Assembly: GCA_014871385.1 (NCBI GenBank)
Contig: CM026423.1
Coordinates: forward strand, 6,796,967 to 6,860,966
DNA from: Ceratodon purpureus
Lineage: Eukaryota; Streptophyta; Bryopsida; Pseudoditrichales; Ditrichaceae
DNA: 64,000 nucleotides
Direction of reading: 5' to 3'
How positions within the stretch are numbered: the stretch's first letter is position 1; each line of letters begins with the position of its first letter. The translations under genes and the position numbers were made by a program. Below the pieces are notes generated by a model that was not told the origin of the DNA, ran no database searches, and saw only the letters and a program-made list of their open reading frames with translations. Shown here piece by piece: positions 37,331 to 49,207 of the stretch.

Positions 37331-38812
37331 ATGGCTGAAGTGGCTCTGTGGAATGCACCAGACCACCAGTCATATGAGCACCAGAAGTGTGTGGACCTTG
37401 CCGACCTCTACACGCTGGGAAGAAAGCTCGGAGAAGGGCAGTTCGGCATCACCTACCTGTGCACCGAGAATGCAACGGGGCTCAAGTACGCGTGCAAGTG
37501 CATCCCCAAGCGCAAGCTCAGCATCTCCGAGGAGGAGATCGAGAATGTGGGGCGCGAAATCGAGATCATGCGCCAGCTCGCGGGCCATCCCAACATTGTG
37601 ACCATCAAGGGCGCGCACGAGGACGCTACCATGGTGTACCTGGTGATGGAGCTCTGCGAGGGCGGGGAGCTCTTCGACCGCATCATCGAGCGCGGCACCT
37701 ACACCGAGGCCAAGGCCGCGCGTCTCACCCGCACCATCGTGGGCGTTGTGGAGGCGTGCCACAGCTCCGGCGTCATGCACCGCGACTTGAAGCCCGAGAA
37801 TTTCTTGTTCGAAACTATGCATGAAGATTCGGAGCTCAAGGCGGCGGATTTTGGCTCCTCCTGCTTCTTCGAGCCAGGTGACGTGTTCACAGAGATTGTA
37901 GGAAGCCCGTTCTACGTCGCGCCGGAGGTTCTGGACCGCCAATACGGCCCCGAAGCCGACATTTGGAGCGCCGGAGTGATCCTGTACATTTTGCTGAGCG
38001 GCGTCCCACCCTTCTGGGCCGAGACGGTGCAGGGTGTCTTCGAGGAGATCATGAAGGGCGAGCCCCCAAGCTTCGCCGCGGATCCGTGGCCCAACATCTC
38101 CGACGGCGCCAAGGACTTGATCCGCAAAATGCTAAATCCAAACCCGAAGCAGAGGATTACTGCCTCCGAGGTTCTACGACATGCGTGGATTCGCGAAGAT
38201 GGTGTCGCGCCTCACAAGCCCATCGCTTCTCTCGTGCAGAACCGCTTGAAGCAATTCGCGGCCATGAACAAGCTGAAGAAGCTCGCCATTCGCATCATCG
38301 CAGAGAAGCTCTCGGAGGATGAGATTGGCGTTCTGCAGAAGAGCTTCGCTGAGATGGACCGGGACAACGACGGGGCCATCAGCTTCGAGGAGCTCCGAGA
38401 AGGGCTGGTGATGGCCGGCACCACGCTGCAGGAGGCCGAGATCTTCGACCTCATGGATGCCGCGGATGTGGACCAAGATGGCTTGATCGACTACGGGGAG
38501 TTTCTGGCGGCGACTCTGAGCCTGCACCACATCGAGCTCGAGGAGAATCTCTTCGCCGCGTTCCAGTACTTCGACAAGGATGGCAGTGGGCTCATCACCG
38601 CCGACGAGGTCCTGGCTGTCTGCGGCGAATTCAGCATGGAGGATGTGCGCATCGAGGATCTGATTCACGAAGCGGATGTTGGTGACGATGGCAGTATCGA
38701 CTACAAGATGTTCGTGACGATGATGCGCAAGGGCAACGGCGGTGTTAGCCATCAAACGATGCGCACCACCCTGGGCATCACTGATGTCCTCGTCCTCGAC
38801 TCAGCTGTTTGA
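37331..38812 (+). CDS. Calcium-dependent protein kinase (CDPK/CPK), intronless
   Basis: Ser/Thr kinase regulated directly by Ca2+; 493 aa, one exon. The kinase domain is at about 27-287, with glycine loop GEGQFG (34-39), Lys56, catalytic HRD (150-152), DFG (173-175) and an APE motif (197-199). The autoinhibitory junction is at about 290-332. Four EF-hand loops follow: D343-E354, D379-E390 and D415-E426 are canonical; D449-M460 has Gly at position 3 and Met instead of Glu at position 12, so it probably binds Ca2+ poorly. The protein starts MAEV, so the usual Gly2 myristoylation site is missing, as are N-terminal palmitoylation cysteines. The start is the first ATG of the frame and directly precedes the kinase domain. 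Third codon positions are mostly G or C, unlike the neighbouring intron-bearing genes. Family CDPKs usually have several introns, so a retrocopy origin is possible. Confidence 0.95.
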   Translation: MAEVALWNAPDHQSYEHQKCVDLADLYTLGRKLGEGQFGITYLCTENATGLKYACKCIPKRKLSISEEEIENVGREIEIMRQLAGHPNIVTIKGAHEDATMVYLVMELCEGGELFDRIIERGTYTEAKAARLTRTIVGVVEACHSSGVMHRDLKPENFLFETMHEDSELKAADFGSSCFFEPGDVFTEIVGSPFYVAPEVLDRQYGPEADIWSAGVILYILLSGVPPFWAETVQGVFEEIMKGEPPSFAADPWPNISDGAKDLIRKMLNPNPKQRITASEVLRHAWIREDGVAPHKPIASLVQNRLKQFAAMNKLKKLAIRIIAEKLSEDEIGVLQKSFAEMDRDNDGAISFEELREGLVMAGTTLQEAEIFDLMDAADVDQDGLIDYGEFLAATLSLHHIELEENLFAAFQYFDKDGSGLITADEVLAVCGEFSMEDVRIEDLIHEADVGDDGSIDYKMFVTMMRKGNGGVSHQTMRTTLGITDVLVLDSAV

Positions 38813-40254
38813 GTGAGTCCGGGTGACATCTTGAATCGGATTTGTACTTAGACTTTCCACTTGCAATCGGTGTTCCATACACAAACTTACTGCATATTGA
38901 CCTGCTTACAGGTCAGATGCTAATTAACCATATCCAATATTAACTTGTAGAAACGAAAACAGAAAGAGAAGATTTTGCCCATGATATTAGAGGTTTTGTA
39001 ATGCCAGGGTTAGGAATCTGGGTTAGGGGTTAGAATTCCGAGTATACGTCAAAGGTGATCGACATGTAACAGGATTCGTGTCGATAGTCGAAGGAATGCG
39101 GTGTCTCCGCTGCTAAGTGTAGTTGCAAGCGAATGAGTGGAAGCAGATGTCTCCATTTGTATATTAGAGCCTGAAATAGTAGTCAATATATAAAAGCAGG
39201 ATGATAAATTTGTTGCCGATGCAGCAACAATGCAATTCCTGCTTTGTACTTTTAGAAGATCATTTTAATGGTCATCAGTGATAACCTAAGTAGCAGTGCT
39301 TTACTGCCCTAAACCTGAGTTCTTAAATTACTGTTTGTGCTATATTATGTACCTGCAATGAAGTTAATCGAGCAAGTGTTGTCTGTGTTTAGTTATCCTG
39401 TCGTACAACAATCTCCTGATGTGAAGCGAGCAATATTGTTTGTCACTGAGCTTTTCATTGTAGTAGAGCTTTGGTCGTCTAAGCTCAGTACCTCATGAAT
39501 GGGTGATGCCAGTACCTGTTGGTCGAGCAATGAGAGCCGAAATGGCTGCTCAGTGGGGCTCAGTGAGCTGCCATCGACAGTCTGGAAGTTGTAGATGTGG
39601 GAGTCTAAGGTATTATCGAACCTGAACTACACGGATTCCGCCAACGCAATCCCCAAATATCGTGTTAGTGTTATGGAGAAGATACACAGTTGTTGGCCAG
39701 AATCATCTATTGCCTGGGAACGAAGGATCATGAGCTCAAAGAAATTTTGAAAAGTATCAGAATTCCATCACAGTTCCTTCTTCTCCATCCGGAAGTTGAT
39801 AGAATATACATTGCTCAGCTGGGTGGAGAGTCCTATGCTTGGAGCTGAAGATAATTTTCTGTTATTTTTTTGCTATGCGACAATAAGTTGGAAACAAAAC
39901 CTTTGCGCAAGGCCTTGCAGAGGTGATTGAGGAGTTACTACAGGAATGAAAAAGACGTACCGTGTGTACAGACAGCCAAATGATTGTAAGTTGTTGCCAC
40001 GTTCATCATATGGGACAATTCGAGAGGAACCGAAAGAGCAATTATTCCCATCTCTGAGTGAGCCTATGTGCACCTTGAGCCACGCACTCTTGAAAGACTA
40101 TCTCCTTCGGGAAGGGTAAGGATGAAGGAAGTCCTGATTTGTCATTTTGAAATTGGAGTTGTTTTTTTCTGGCACGGAATCTGGATTTGCATCTCAATTT
40201 GGGCAGAATCTGGCGTGGTGAGTTGCTGGAGCAACATTCTTGAAAGGTTACAGT
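38813..40254. other. CDPK 3' flank and spacer
   Basis: The first part is presumably 3' UTR. No further gene was recognised. There are short GGTTAGGGGTTAG-like strings near 39009-39031 but no array. Confidence 0.45.
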
Positions 40255-40269
40255 GAGATTGAAGATTTT

Positions 40270-40548
40270 TTTTTTTTTTTTTTTTTTGAGACAACTGGAA
40301 CCTTTTATTCCACCATTATAAGAGAAATAAACAAAGCGCCACCGCAAAGCCGAGCAAGAACCTAAGAACCTACTGGCAGAAAAAAATCACCGGCCTATCT
40401 ACCGGAACCACCTAAAATACAAAAGCCGAACCTAGCCAGCCCACCAAGCAAATCGCAACGCCCAAGGCACCTAAGCCGGGGCTTGGGTGAACAGGCGCAG
40501 ATCAGGAGGACGGTAGTTCCAGCGAAGTACGTCGCCCTGGGCCGTGAA
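40270..40548 (-). mobile_element. 5'-truncated LINE (L1-like) 3' end with 15-bp TSD
   Basis: Read on the minus strand, this ~280-bp segment starts in a coding-like tail (DVLRWNYRPPDLRLFTQAPA, then stop). It continues through a short 3' UTR containing AATAAAAGG and ends in a run of A (the T run at about 40266-40287 on the plus strand). A direct repeat GAGATTGAAGATTTT flanks it (40255-40269 and 40549-40563). Poly(A) end, long target duplication and 5' truncation are typical of L1 retrotransposition. The coding tail resembles the C-terminus of plant LINE ORF2, but a processed copy of another transcript cannot be excluded. Confidence 0.75.
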
Positions 40549-40563
40549 GAGATTGAAGATTTT

Positions 40564-42602
40564 GAATGTGAGTTACAAAACATGGCGAAATTTATTATTT
40601 TGGGTTAACTCTATTGGATGAACACAGTTTCTATGTGCGTATATTATAGGCATTGAATTCCATGTATTTAAACTTTTAATCAATTTAACAAAAATCCCAA
40701 CAGTCTACGAAGATTTCAAATGCAATGGTCAACTCAACAACACATTCGCATAGAGACCTTCAGCTAATTTTAAAATTGTCGGTTTATCAACAACATCATT
40801 GTGTACTTCAAAGTTCAAATGCTTTTGGCTACTATTCTTTAGCAAAAAAGATGTTTTGCTAGGAATCGAGTCAATTTGAAGATGTCTAGGAAAATACCAG
40901 GATTTATTGAGTGCCAGTAGATTGAGAGAGGATTCCAAAAGTTCAAATTGCAAACGATACCGAGTATCTGATCCAAAGTACTACAATATGAGCATTTCAT
41001 TACCGGCGGAATATTACCATCAGGGGAACCATATTATTTTTTTGAAGTGGAACATTTGGATAAGGGTATATTTTGATGCCGACATTATCCAAAACACATG
41101 CTCACTAATTGATTAAAAATATTTAAAGTCTACTATTACAACTCACAGACTGAAACAAATGTCCAAGGTAAACCATAGCGGATGAGGAGGGTCTCTCAAA
41201 TGTGGTTACAACATATACATGAAGGTGAGTGCAAAATCCTCCTTGAAAAAAGTATTATCAAACTAATATACTTCTACGCAGAGATCTTTCCAGAAACGAG
41301 GCAATACAACAAAGTAGAAGATAGCGTACAATTCACGCTGAAAACTGAAGATGGCTCGTCGTCGAATCTGCTCCCTCACGAATCACCGGTGTTCGACATC
41401 CGCACAGCCATTGATGACACCATCAACCCCCGCTTAGCTCCTATCCACGGACAGCTGAAGGGCAAACGCTTGTCGCTCTTCGCACAACTATCACTTGCCG
41501 ACTGCACATTTTCCAAACTCAAGTTGCATGAGCGCCAACAATCGATTTGAGTCCAATACCAATCTCAGGTCACCCAGAGAAACCAAGTCGATCCCCAAAA
41601 CCTAAATCCCAAATCGTTTTGACCCAGACCTATGATACCACTAAGCCTCAAGATCCAGAGAGCTCCAAGACATGACGAAGTGAGCAAGACAACTTCGCGA
41701 ATCAGAATTTACTGGTGAGAGAGAGTCTAATGTGACAACACTGATTTGCAATGGACGAGTAAATATGTTTCCTTTGGCGTATTCAGCAGGGATCACCGCT
41801 ATTGGACATCCACAACGCCATCCGACCTGGTCAGAATTTAGCCAGATTATGTAGGAAAATAGCATGACTCTCTCATGCATTAGTAGACTCATTGACTCAC
41901 TGGATGAATAGGGAACGAAACTATCACAGTGAAGTTAGAACCTTGGAACTCACTCATTTCTTTTATTTTTGGTTTTATATATTTTGAATAATTTTACTAT
42001 TTAATCTTACAATAAAAATAAAAATAAAATAAAATTTTAAAATTTAGTTAATATATTTATGATTTTTCTTAAAATAAAAAACTAATTTGAATAATTAGAT
42101 CAAGTGAATACTTTTTGAAAATAAATTTGTATAAATGATTTTTTTGCATCTTAATGTTTTGGTTTTGATAAGCTTAAATTTAATTTTTTTGTTAGCATCA
42201 TCTGGATGAATATGGGGGCTATACAACCCAAAATTCAATGAGATGAACCCTAGTTACCTCGCATTCGTTGTTTTGACTGAACCCTAAGACTTAATGGGCA
42301 ACGGGTCCTACCGGACCCGTTGCCCTTAGTCAAACCCTTCTCGCTCTGCTCGATGGATTTCCTTTATGTTGCTCATACATTTTTATGAGAAATAAATATT
42401 TTATTTATAAAATTTAATTTATTTAATTAATTAATTAATTTTCTTGATTTTCCCTCGAAAGAGCAGTCACAGTTCAAAGTCTGAAACTGTATTTTTCAGT
42501 TCATCCTCCACAAATGTCTGTCTTCATACCTTTGGTAACCTGACTACTGTTTTTTGATTTCCTCTGACATGCCCCTACGCGCACTCCAAACCATGCACTC
42601 TC
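40564..42602. other. Gene-free AT-rich stretch
   Basis: A plus-strand frame at 41182-41550 (122 codons from ATG, ending in KLKLHERQQSI) has no recognised family. The part at 41950-42470 is very AT-rich, with TAATTAATTAATTAATT at about 42424-42440. No terminal repeats were seen. Confidence 0.45.
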
Positions 42603-44312
42603 TTAACCCCTAAAGTTCTGAGGGTATTTTTCATCAAAACTGCCTCAAAACAGCCCCTCTTCAAAGCAAGGTGGATTTTGCAAACTTGGGGTCTTTTTTA
42701 GTACATCTAACTGTAAGATCTTGTAGCTAACTTCTATTTCTACATGTCCACCAAATCTCACACACTCATTCCTCACCAATTGCAAGATCGTAACGTTCAA
42801 AGTAGAAAAACAAGTTTTGTTTTCCTGCGAAAAAAAGGGATCAGCAGAGTTTTGAAGGCCCAAAAAACCATTTCTTAACCCCTAATTGACCAAGGATGTT
42901 TTTGCTCAAAACTGCCACCAAATAGTCCCTTTTGAGTGCAAGCTGGATAGTGCAAAATTGAAACCAATTTTGGTATTCCCAACCGTAAGATCGTGTATCT
43001 AACTTCTATGTCTATGTGTACGTCAAATCTCACACTCTCATTCCTTACCATTTGAGAGATTATAACATTCAAAGTTGAAAAAAAAGTTTTTTTTACGCTG
43101 CAAAAAGAGGACAACAGTATTTTGGGGTCCAAAAAAACCATTTTTTTGAGTAGATTTGGATGGCGTTTCTTTAGATTCTTGTTCCTAGGTGAGTTAGGTA
43201 CATGTCCACAAAATCTCATACCCATGCAAGGTATAGAACCTTGAGAAAATCATCAATTTCCACAAGGGGGTGTGCTGAAATTCACATTCAAAGGCCGTTT
43301 TTTTACAATAAAAATAGCATATGAAAAATTCTTGGATTGAAAACCCAAACGGCGGAAACATGCTCTAGTGGCTCTTCTACATATAGGAATTTTTATTTTT
43401 GGAAAAAACTAAAATCTCGATTTTTGGTGGAATTTCAAAGTTTTGTCTTTAAGCAGATTTGGGCAGATTTTGGCAGTTTTGGGCAGTTTTGGGCAGAAAT
43501 TGCTGCATTCACAGTGGCTGAGAGCCTGCCCGTGGAAGGGCGTTTTATGCTCAGAGGAGCATAAATTTTGCTCACTTCATCCAAAAATAAATAAAAAAAA
43601 TATCCCCATAAACCTTTTGAAAAAACCTTTTTCCACAAAAAAATTCAAAAAATTTCAAGTAAATTTGAATTTTTAGGAACCTGCCCAAATTTAAAAAACG
43701 CCCATTCTAGGACTTTGGTCAATTAGGGGTTAAAGTAAATATGGAATGAATCTCTCCATATTATTGTTCCTAAGTGAGTTAGGTACATGTCCAAAAAATA
43801 TCATATTCAAAAAAGTTGTGGAAGGTTTCCAAAAAAATCATTTTCCGCTAGGGGGTATGTTGAAATTCACATACAAAGGTTGTATTTTGACAATAAAAAT
43901 AGCATGTGAATAATTCTTGGATTGAAAATCCGAAGAGTGGAAACATGCTCTACTGCCTTCTCTAGAAGTTTTTATTTTTGAAAAATATCAAAATCTCAAT
44001 TTCTGGTGGAATTTCAAAGTTTCGTCTTTGGGCAGATTTTGGCAGATTTGGGCAGTTTTGGGCAGAATTTGCTGCATTCACAGTGGCTTAGAACATTTCA
44101 GCAGCTGCCCAATGAGCAGCATTTTGACACTTAAACCTTCATCACTTTTGATCCCGATGTCGGAATCGAAAAATAAAAATATGCACACGGAGCTCTCGGA
44201 ACGGCACACCTCTATTTAAAATTTCAAAAAATCTCAATTTAAATTGAAGTCGTAGATACATGCCCAAATTCTAAAAAAGCCCAAATGTGGAAGATTGTCC
44301 TTTAGGGGTTAA
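42603..44312 (-). mobile_element. piggyBac-like element, outer copy C (interrupted)
   Basis: The outer ends are TTAACCCCTAAAGTTCTGAG (42603) and GTCCTTTAGGGGTTAA (44312). They match copy A (4785-5641) in inverted orientation over the whole interior. Another family member (42875-43733) is inserted at a TTAA. Removing it leaves about 851 bp, almost the length of copy A. The outer copy has the canonical TTAA at both ends. Confidence 0.85.
42875..43733 (-). mobile_element. piggyBac-like element, inner nested copy D
   Basis: An 859-bp element inserted inside copy C. The terminal inverted repeat TTAACCCCTAATTGACCAA is perfect over 19 bp, and TTAA is present at both junctions (42875-42878 and 43730-43733). 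Its interior is homologous to copy C, but its ends beyond CCCCTAA differ (TTGACCAA instead of AGTTCTGAG). The matching position of copy D's own sequence reads TTTTTTTGAGTAGAT where copy C has TTTC-TTAA-AGTAAAT, so the empty site can be read directly. It is younger than copy C. Confidence 0.87.
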
Positions 44313-45216
44313 GGTGTCTTCTTCCCAAAGCCATCAGAGCTCCCAACTTTGCAACAAAACCAATCTAACACTAGACTCTCCACTCAACCCTACCTTTCCT
44401 TGCAAGCATTCTCATACTTTCCCATTTCTCCTCTTTTCGGAGGAACCCATGTTGTCATGCTTTTCACTCACCTACTAAACCGGGAGTTTGTGCACCCATC
44501 CGCGCTCACCGCCGAGGTTACCTCAGTCTTTCTGTTTTTGGAGTAAAAAGAAATTGTCTCATCTCCCAATTCGCAGAGAGCTCTGAAAGAGGTGGAGCGC
44601 CCTCACAGATTATGGTTACAAATTGTGTAGAATGTGTCCCCGCTTTACATACCCAGACTCACGGTTTAATACAAGGCAACATGCCCTAAACCCTGAAACA
44701 AACGTCTCCATTCGCAATCACATTCAGGCCAAACCTCAACCCTGGTAATTCTAAAACCCAATGCAACATCATCCCCTTCACCTAACTTATTCCAAAAATT
44801 AATGCAACACCATTCTCTTCGTTTTACTTCTAAAACAATTGCAACATTTTTTTAAATTATTATTATTTTTTTAATTTTATTTTTTTTGAGTCAAATGGTG
44901 GAATATTGCAACATATTTCACTTCATTTAGCTCTAGTCTTGAGCATTGTAACATGATTAAGATGAGCATGTAATATTTCAGTCCTGGTGGCTTACTCAGC
45001 TCCAAGGCTACCATTACAGACTCATAATCTTCATCTTCAGGCCAGAGTTTCCTTTGATTGAGAGATAAGAAAGGTTATGATGTGCTATCAAAGTTTGAAG
45101 AACTTAGTCAGTTTGAAGGCAACCAACACAGACTCATAATCTTCGTCTTCTTCAGCCCGGAGTTTGTTTTCAGGGTTGTGAGTGTTTTTTGCACATTTTT
45201 GGGAGAGTTGGTGGCG
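44313..45216. other. Spacer and promoter region of the phosphodiesterase gene
   Basis: No gene was recognised; short plus-strand frames at 44287-44546 have no motif. The promoter and leader of the gene starting at 45217 must lie in the last few hundred bases. Confidence 0.45.
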
Positions 45217-46659
45217 ATGGCGGACACGAAGGGGAAGCCGCCGCTGCTGCGCGACGCGCACCTGGGGCCATCGCTGGACCTGCCGCTGCTGGACTCGCCG
45301 CGGGTGCAGGAGGGGCGGGTGGACCGCGCCGTGCGGAAGAATTGGCTGCTGTGGGCGACGGCGTTTCCGCTGCTGAACGGGTTGGTGGTGTGGTTGGTGT
45401 TGTCGACGTTTAATAGTGGGAGCAGTGCGTCCGAATGTGGAGGATGGGGGACGGCGCGGAAGCTGCAGAAGCTGGAGCATCCGATGGTGATTCTGATCTC
45501 CTCGGATGGATTCCGGTGGGGGTACCAGCACAAGGCGCCGACGCCGAACATCGACAGGCTGCGGGTGAATGGGACCGAGGCGGAGACGGGCATGATTCCG
45601 GTGTACCCGTCGCTGACGTTTCCGAATCACTACTCGATTGTCACGGGGCTGTACCCGGCGTGGCACGGCGTGATCGGGAACTATTTCAGCGATCCGGACC
45701 CGAACAGCAGCGAGAAATTCAACATGCAGAACCATAACCCTAAGTGGTGGCTCGGGGAGCCCATTTGGGAGACTGTGGTGAAGAGCGGGCTCCCTGCTGC
45801 GACGTACTTCTGGCCCGGGAGCGAGGTTTTGAAAGGCCCGTGGAAGTGTCCAGAAGAGTTTTGTGCGCATTACAATGGCTCGGTGCCGTTTGAGTCTCGT
45901 GTGGACAGCGTTTTAGGGTTTGTGGATTTGCCTGCTGAGGTTCGGCCGAGGTTGATCACGCTTTACTTCGAGGAGCCGGATGAGGAGGGGCATGTGTATG
46001 GGCCTGATGCGCCGCAGATCACCGAGCAGGTGGTGCGTGTCGATGCGATGATTGGGAAGTTGATGGATGGGTTGGAGGAGAGGGGTGTTCTGGAGGATGT
46101 TACGATTATCATGGTTGGAGATCATGGCATGGTTGGGAATTGTCCTGATAAGGTGATATATCTTGAAGATCTGGAGCCGTGGATTAAGGTGCCTGCCGAT
46201 TGGGTTGATTCGTATTATCCTGTTTTCTCCATTCGGCCATCGCCGGGGGTGGATGTGGGTAGCGTTTTTAGGAATATTACGGAAGGATTGGCGTCTGGGA
46301 AAGTGAAGAATGCTGAGTTTGTGAAGATGTACTTGAAGGAGGATTTGCCCGCGAGGTTGCATTTTTCGGGGAGTGATAGGATTCAGCCGATTATTGGGAT
46401 GGTGGCCGAGGGGTATAGAGTGGCTGCGAAGAGGACGAGGCGGTCCATGTGTGGGGGTGCACACGGTTATGATAATGCGTATCTTTCCATGCGGACGATT
46501 TTCTTTGGACATGGACCACAGTTTGCCAGGGGCAGGAAAGTGCCGTCCTTTGAGAATGTTCAGCTGTATAATGTGATGACGTCCATTCTTGGCATCCCGG
46601 CTGCACCTAACAACGGCACTCCTTCGTTTGTAGAGTCTGTCCTTCTGCCGAATCCCTAA
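45217..46659 (+). CDS. Ectonucleotide pyrophosphatase/phosphodiesterase (NPP), intronless
   Basis: An alkaline-phosphatase-fold enzyme that cleaves nucleotide pyrophosphate or phosphodiester bonds; plant members act on the secretory or cell-wall side. 480 aa from ATG 45217; the frame is open further upstream but has no earlier ATG. A short cytoplasmic N-terminus is followed by one membrane segment at about 43-63 (WLLWATAFPLLNGLVVWLVL), giving a type II anchor. Active-site residues: Asp97 (SSDGFR), nucleophile Thr134 (YPSLTFPNHYSIVTGLYPAWHG), Asp255/His259 (EPDEEGH) and Asp302-His303 (GDHGM). A later conserved histidine is in CGGAHGYDN. The C-terminus ends at the catalytic domain, with no nuclease-like domain as in animal NPP1-3; this matches plant NPPs. 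One exon, G/C-rich third positions, like the CDPK gene. Confidence 0.93.
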   Translation: MADTKGKPPLLRDAHLGPSLDLPLLDSPRVQEGRVDRAVRKNWLLWATAFPLLNGLVVWLVLSTFNSGSSASECGGWGTARKLQKLEHPMVILISSDGFRWGYQHKAPTPNIDRLRVNGTEAETGMIPVYPSLTFPNHYSIVTGLYPAWHGVIGNYFSDPDPNSSEKFNMQNHNPKWWLGEPIWETVVKSGLPAATYFWPGSEVLKGPWKCPEEFCAHYNGSVPFESRVDSVLGFVDLPAEVRPRLITLYFEEPDEEGHVYGPDAPQITEQVVRVDAMIGKLMDGLEERGVLEDVTIIMVGDHGMVGNCPDKVIYLEDLEPWIKVPADWVDSYYPVFSIRPSPGVDVGSVFRNITEGLASGKVKNAEFVKMYLKEDLPARLHFSGSDRIQPIIGMVAEGYRVAAKRTRRSMCGGAHGYDNAYLSMRTIFFGHGPQFARGRKVPSFENVQLYNVMTSILGIPAAPNNGTPSFVESVLLPNP

Positions 46660-49207
46660 ATCCTTGAAGCTCCTGACGTGTAGAACGCTGCTTCCACATG
46701 TGTGTCATTGGAAGGCGGGGAGGCAAGAGACAGGAGTATATGTGGTGTACAGATTGTAGTTCCATGACAAGAATTCTGACATTTGTAGGTGATGATATGG
46801 TCGGCGATGGAGATGACCGGAAAGGTTTAAGCATGAGCTTGCGAAACCTTCCGAACAGATAGTTCTCTTATATTGCTGTAAGTATCTATTCTTCCCATCA
46901 TTCACAAATGTGGGTTTAGCACAATAAGGTTCTGATTCATTACCTGTGACTTTATGTAAAATATTGCAACTGTAATATATATTAAGCTTGGATATCGCAC
47001 TTCTGTTCTGTCTGATACATCGAGTGGAAGCGTATGTTCTGTGGCTTGCTGCAAAACGACCGTTTAGCTGATATTAGCATATCTGAGCATTACTGTGGAT
47101 TAGAATGAGTGAAACTCACGACAGATAGAAACCTGGAGGTGTATGCAGGGCTTTCTGTAGCATGTACTAAACTTGGAGTGGTAGCTTTGTAAAGCCTGCC
47201 CCTTGGTTTGATAGGTTCCTTATGCTTTGTTGGGGGTAGTTTTGCAATTGAAATTTATGTATTTGTAGAAGTTGCAGGTTCCTGACATTTGCAAGTATGC
47301 TAAGTGAGCCTGAGGCTTCATTCTTCATCGATTTTATGAACTCCACGCACTGTTTAATGTTCTCACGCGGTTTCTCTGTCAAGAAATCTTGCATGTTTCT
47401 TCACAGCTTGTCATGGCTGCTTGTCCTACTATGTGACTCTGCGTTCCGCAATTGTTACTTATGTTTGTTGTTTTGCAGGCCACATAGCATTGGAATTTGG
47501 TGCAATGGCTGGATTTATGTGACAGGCTCATGAATATTTGGCTCTTAACATCATGGCATGTCTCTTCTCTTTTCGCTTTTGACACAAACAGTAACAACTT
47601 TATTGTCGCGGCGAAGAAGAAACCCAGCAGAGACTGTTGGCGAAGAAATTTACATTTTAAAATTAAAAGGAGAGTACCGAAACCACTAATTCTTGGCTGT
47701 ACCTGGACCTGTCTTTTGAAAGTTTGTTGTGTTTGAACAAAGAATGTAAATCTCTAAATTTCTAAATGAACAATCTCCAGACATCTCGATGGAAGTCTGT
47801 GATTGTCCCAAATTGGACGAATTATTTTCCCCGACCATGTGAACTGCAGAAGAGAATGCTCTGAAGCCTGTTGCTCCCATTATGATACTTAGGTTAGCCC
47901 CCAAATACTTAAGTATTTCCAATAACTGGTATCACAAATTTGTACCACAGCATGTACCATCCATTCTCAATATTTTACGCAGATTGTTGCATACCCAGAC
48001 CCTCTGTACACCTGATTTTAGGGATACAGTTACAACAACTTGCTTCACACATACATGGAACAATGACAATCATTGGATGGCACCCAGAAACTCTCTGGAT
48101 CACAATGATTTTGATTCTGCTACACTTCTGTCAAATGTTTTCAACTTTGAATGCTCTAAAACGAGGGATTGCTTTTACCAACATTGTACTCCAAAGTTCT
48201 TGACGTACAGTATGTACCACAGAATTTTAAAAATCAGTTTGCTTGTATTCACCTGGAAATCGATATGAATTATATTTACTAGAAGGAAGTCTAGGCTCCG
48301 AAATTTCCATGGGAATATGGATATCAAGGATTCGATCACTCAAAGACTTACAACAGAAGACAACCAGCGACCCACAGGTACAGAGTACCCCGCCACTTGA
48401 CCCCAAGGGATTAGCTGCAGCAGTACCTGGGAAGACGACCTTTCTCACAGAGGAAGCAGGGGACTCACACCAGAGAATCCAACCCAAGTCACAGATAATG
48501 TATAGTTTCCAACTCCAGCACCGTATGTATCAATGAAAGAGCTCAAACGCCAGACACAAGTAGGAGAGAAGCGGGAGGTTTTGTGTTTGGCAAAGTATCA
48601 CGGACGATGGAACTTAATGCAGTCCCTCAAGTATCCATCATCGGAGGACCCTTCAATCCAATACAGTTTACTTCTTCTGGATAGGAGAAGTAACTGATAC
48701 CAGCCCCGGTCACAAAAATCAGGACAAGAATTTCCAATTCCTCTGGAAGCTGGAACAAAGACTGGACAAATGAGAATTAGAATTCATGATTCAACAAATG
48801 TTTATAAGCCCATGCATTTTTATTTTTATTTTTCTCAATCGCGTTGAATTTATTTATTTCTGAATGAAATTCAAATTTCTATTCACTACATTTCAAAACA
48901 TCTTTAGACTCCTTTTGTCACCGACATTTGAATAACAAAAACCAGCCACAAAACTAACATTTTCGTGTGACCTACTCTGGAGTAAAGACATGAAAATATT
49001 GGAATCGATATGATGCTTGAAAGATAAAAGGTAAAAGGTAAAAGGTTCATCCAGTGGAAGAAGCAAATATTATCAGAACCTTTGCTGTTACCGATAGATC
49101 CTCGATTCCTGTCGACCCAGGTGTTTTCTTTCATGTGAAGGCTTTTTATTTATTTTGTTAGCACAAATTAAACTTCTTTCATGTTAAGATTTGAAAACAG
49201 CACAAAT
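46660..49207. other. Spacer without a recognised gene
   Basis: The first part is presumably 3' UTR. Frames at 47882-48268 and 48243-48536 (plus) and 48227-48487 (minus) are open but overlap and match no family I know. The minus strand near 48640-48740 reads LIFVTGAGISYFSYPEEVNC before a stop, which may be a coding relic. Unassigned. Confidence 0.4.

Noticed and set aside
37370-37942. 190-codon minus-strand frame opposite the CDPK gene
   Set aside because: It is a shadow of a GC-rich coding region; no domain, while the plus strand has complete kinase motifs.
39004-39035. Telomere-like GGTTAGGGGTTAG strings
   Set aside because: Only two irregular units, not an array.
45088-45870. 260-codon minus-strand frame opposite the NPP gene
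   Set aside because: Arg/His/Pro-rich shadow of the GC-rich plus-strand gene, with no family signature.
48227-48740. Possible gene from overlapping frames on both strands
   Set aside because: The pieces cannot be joined with consistent splice sites and match no family I know.
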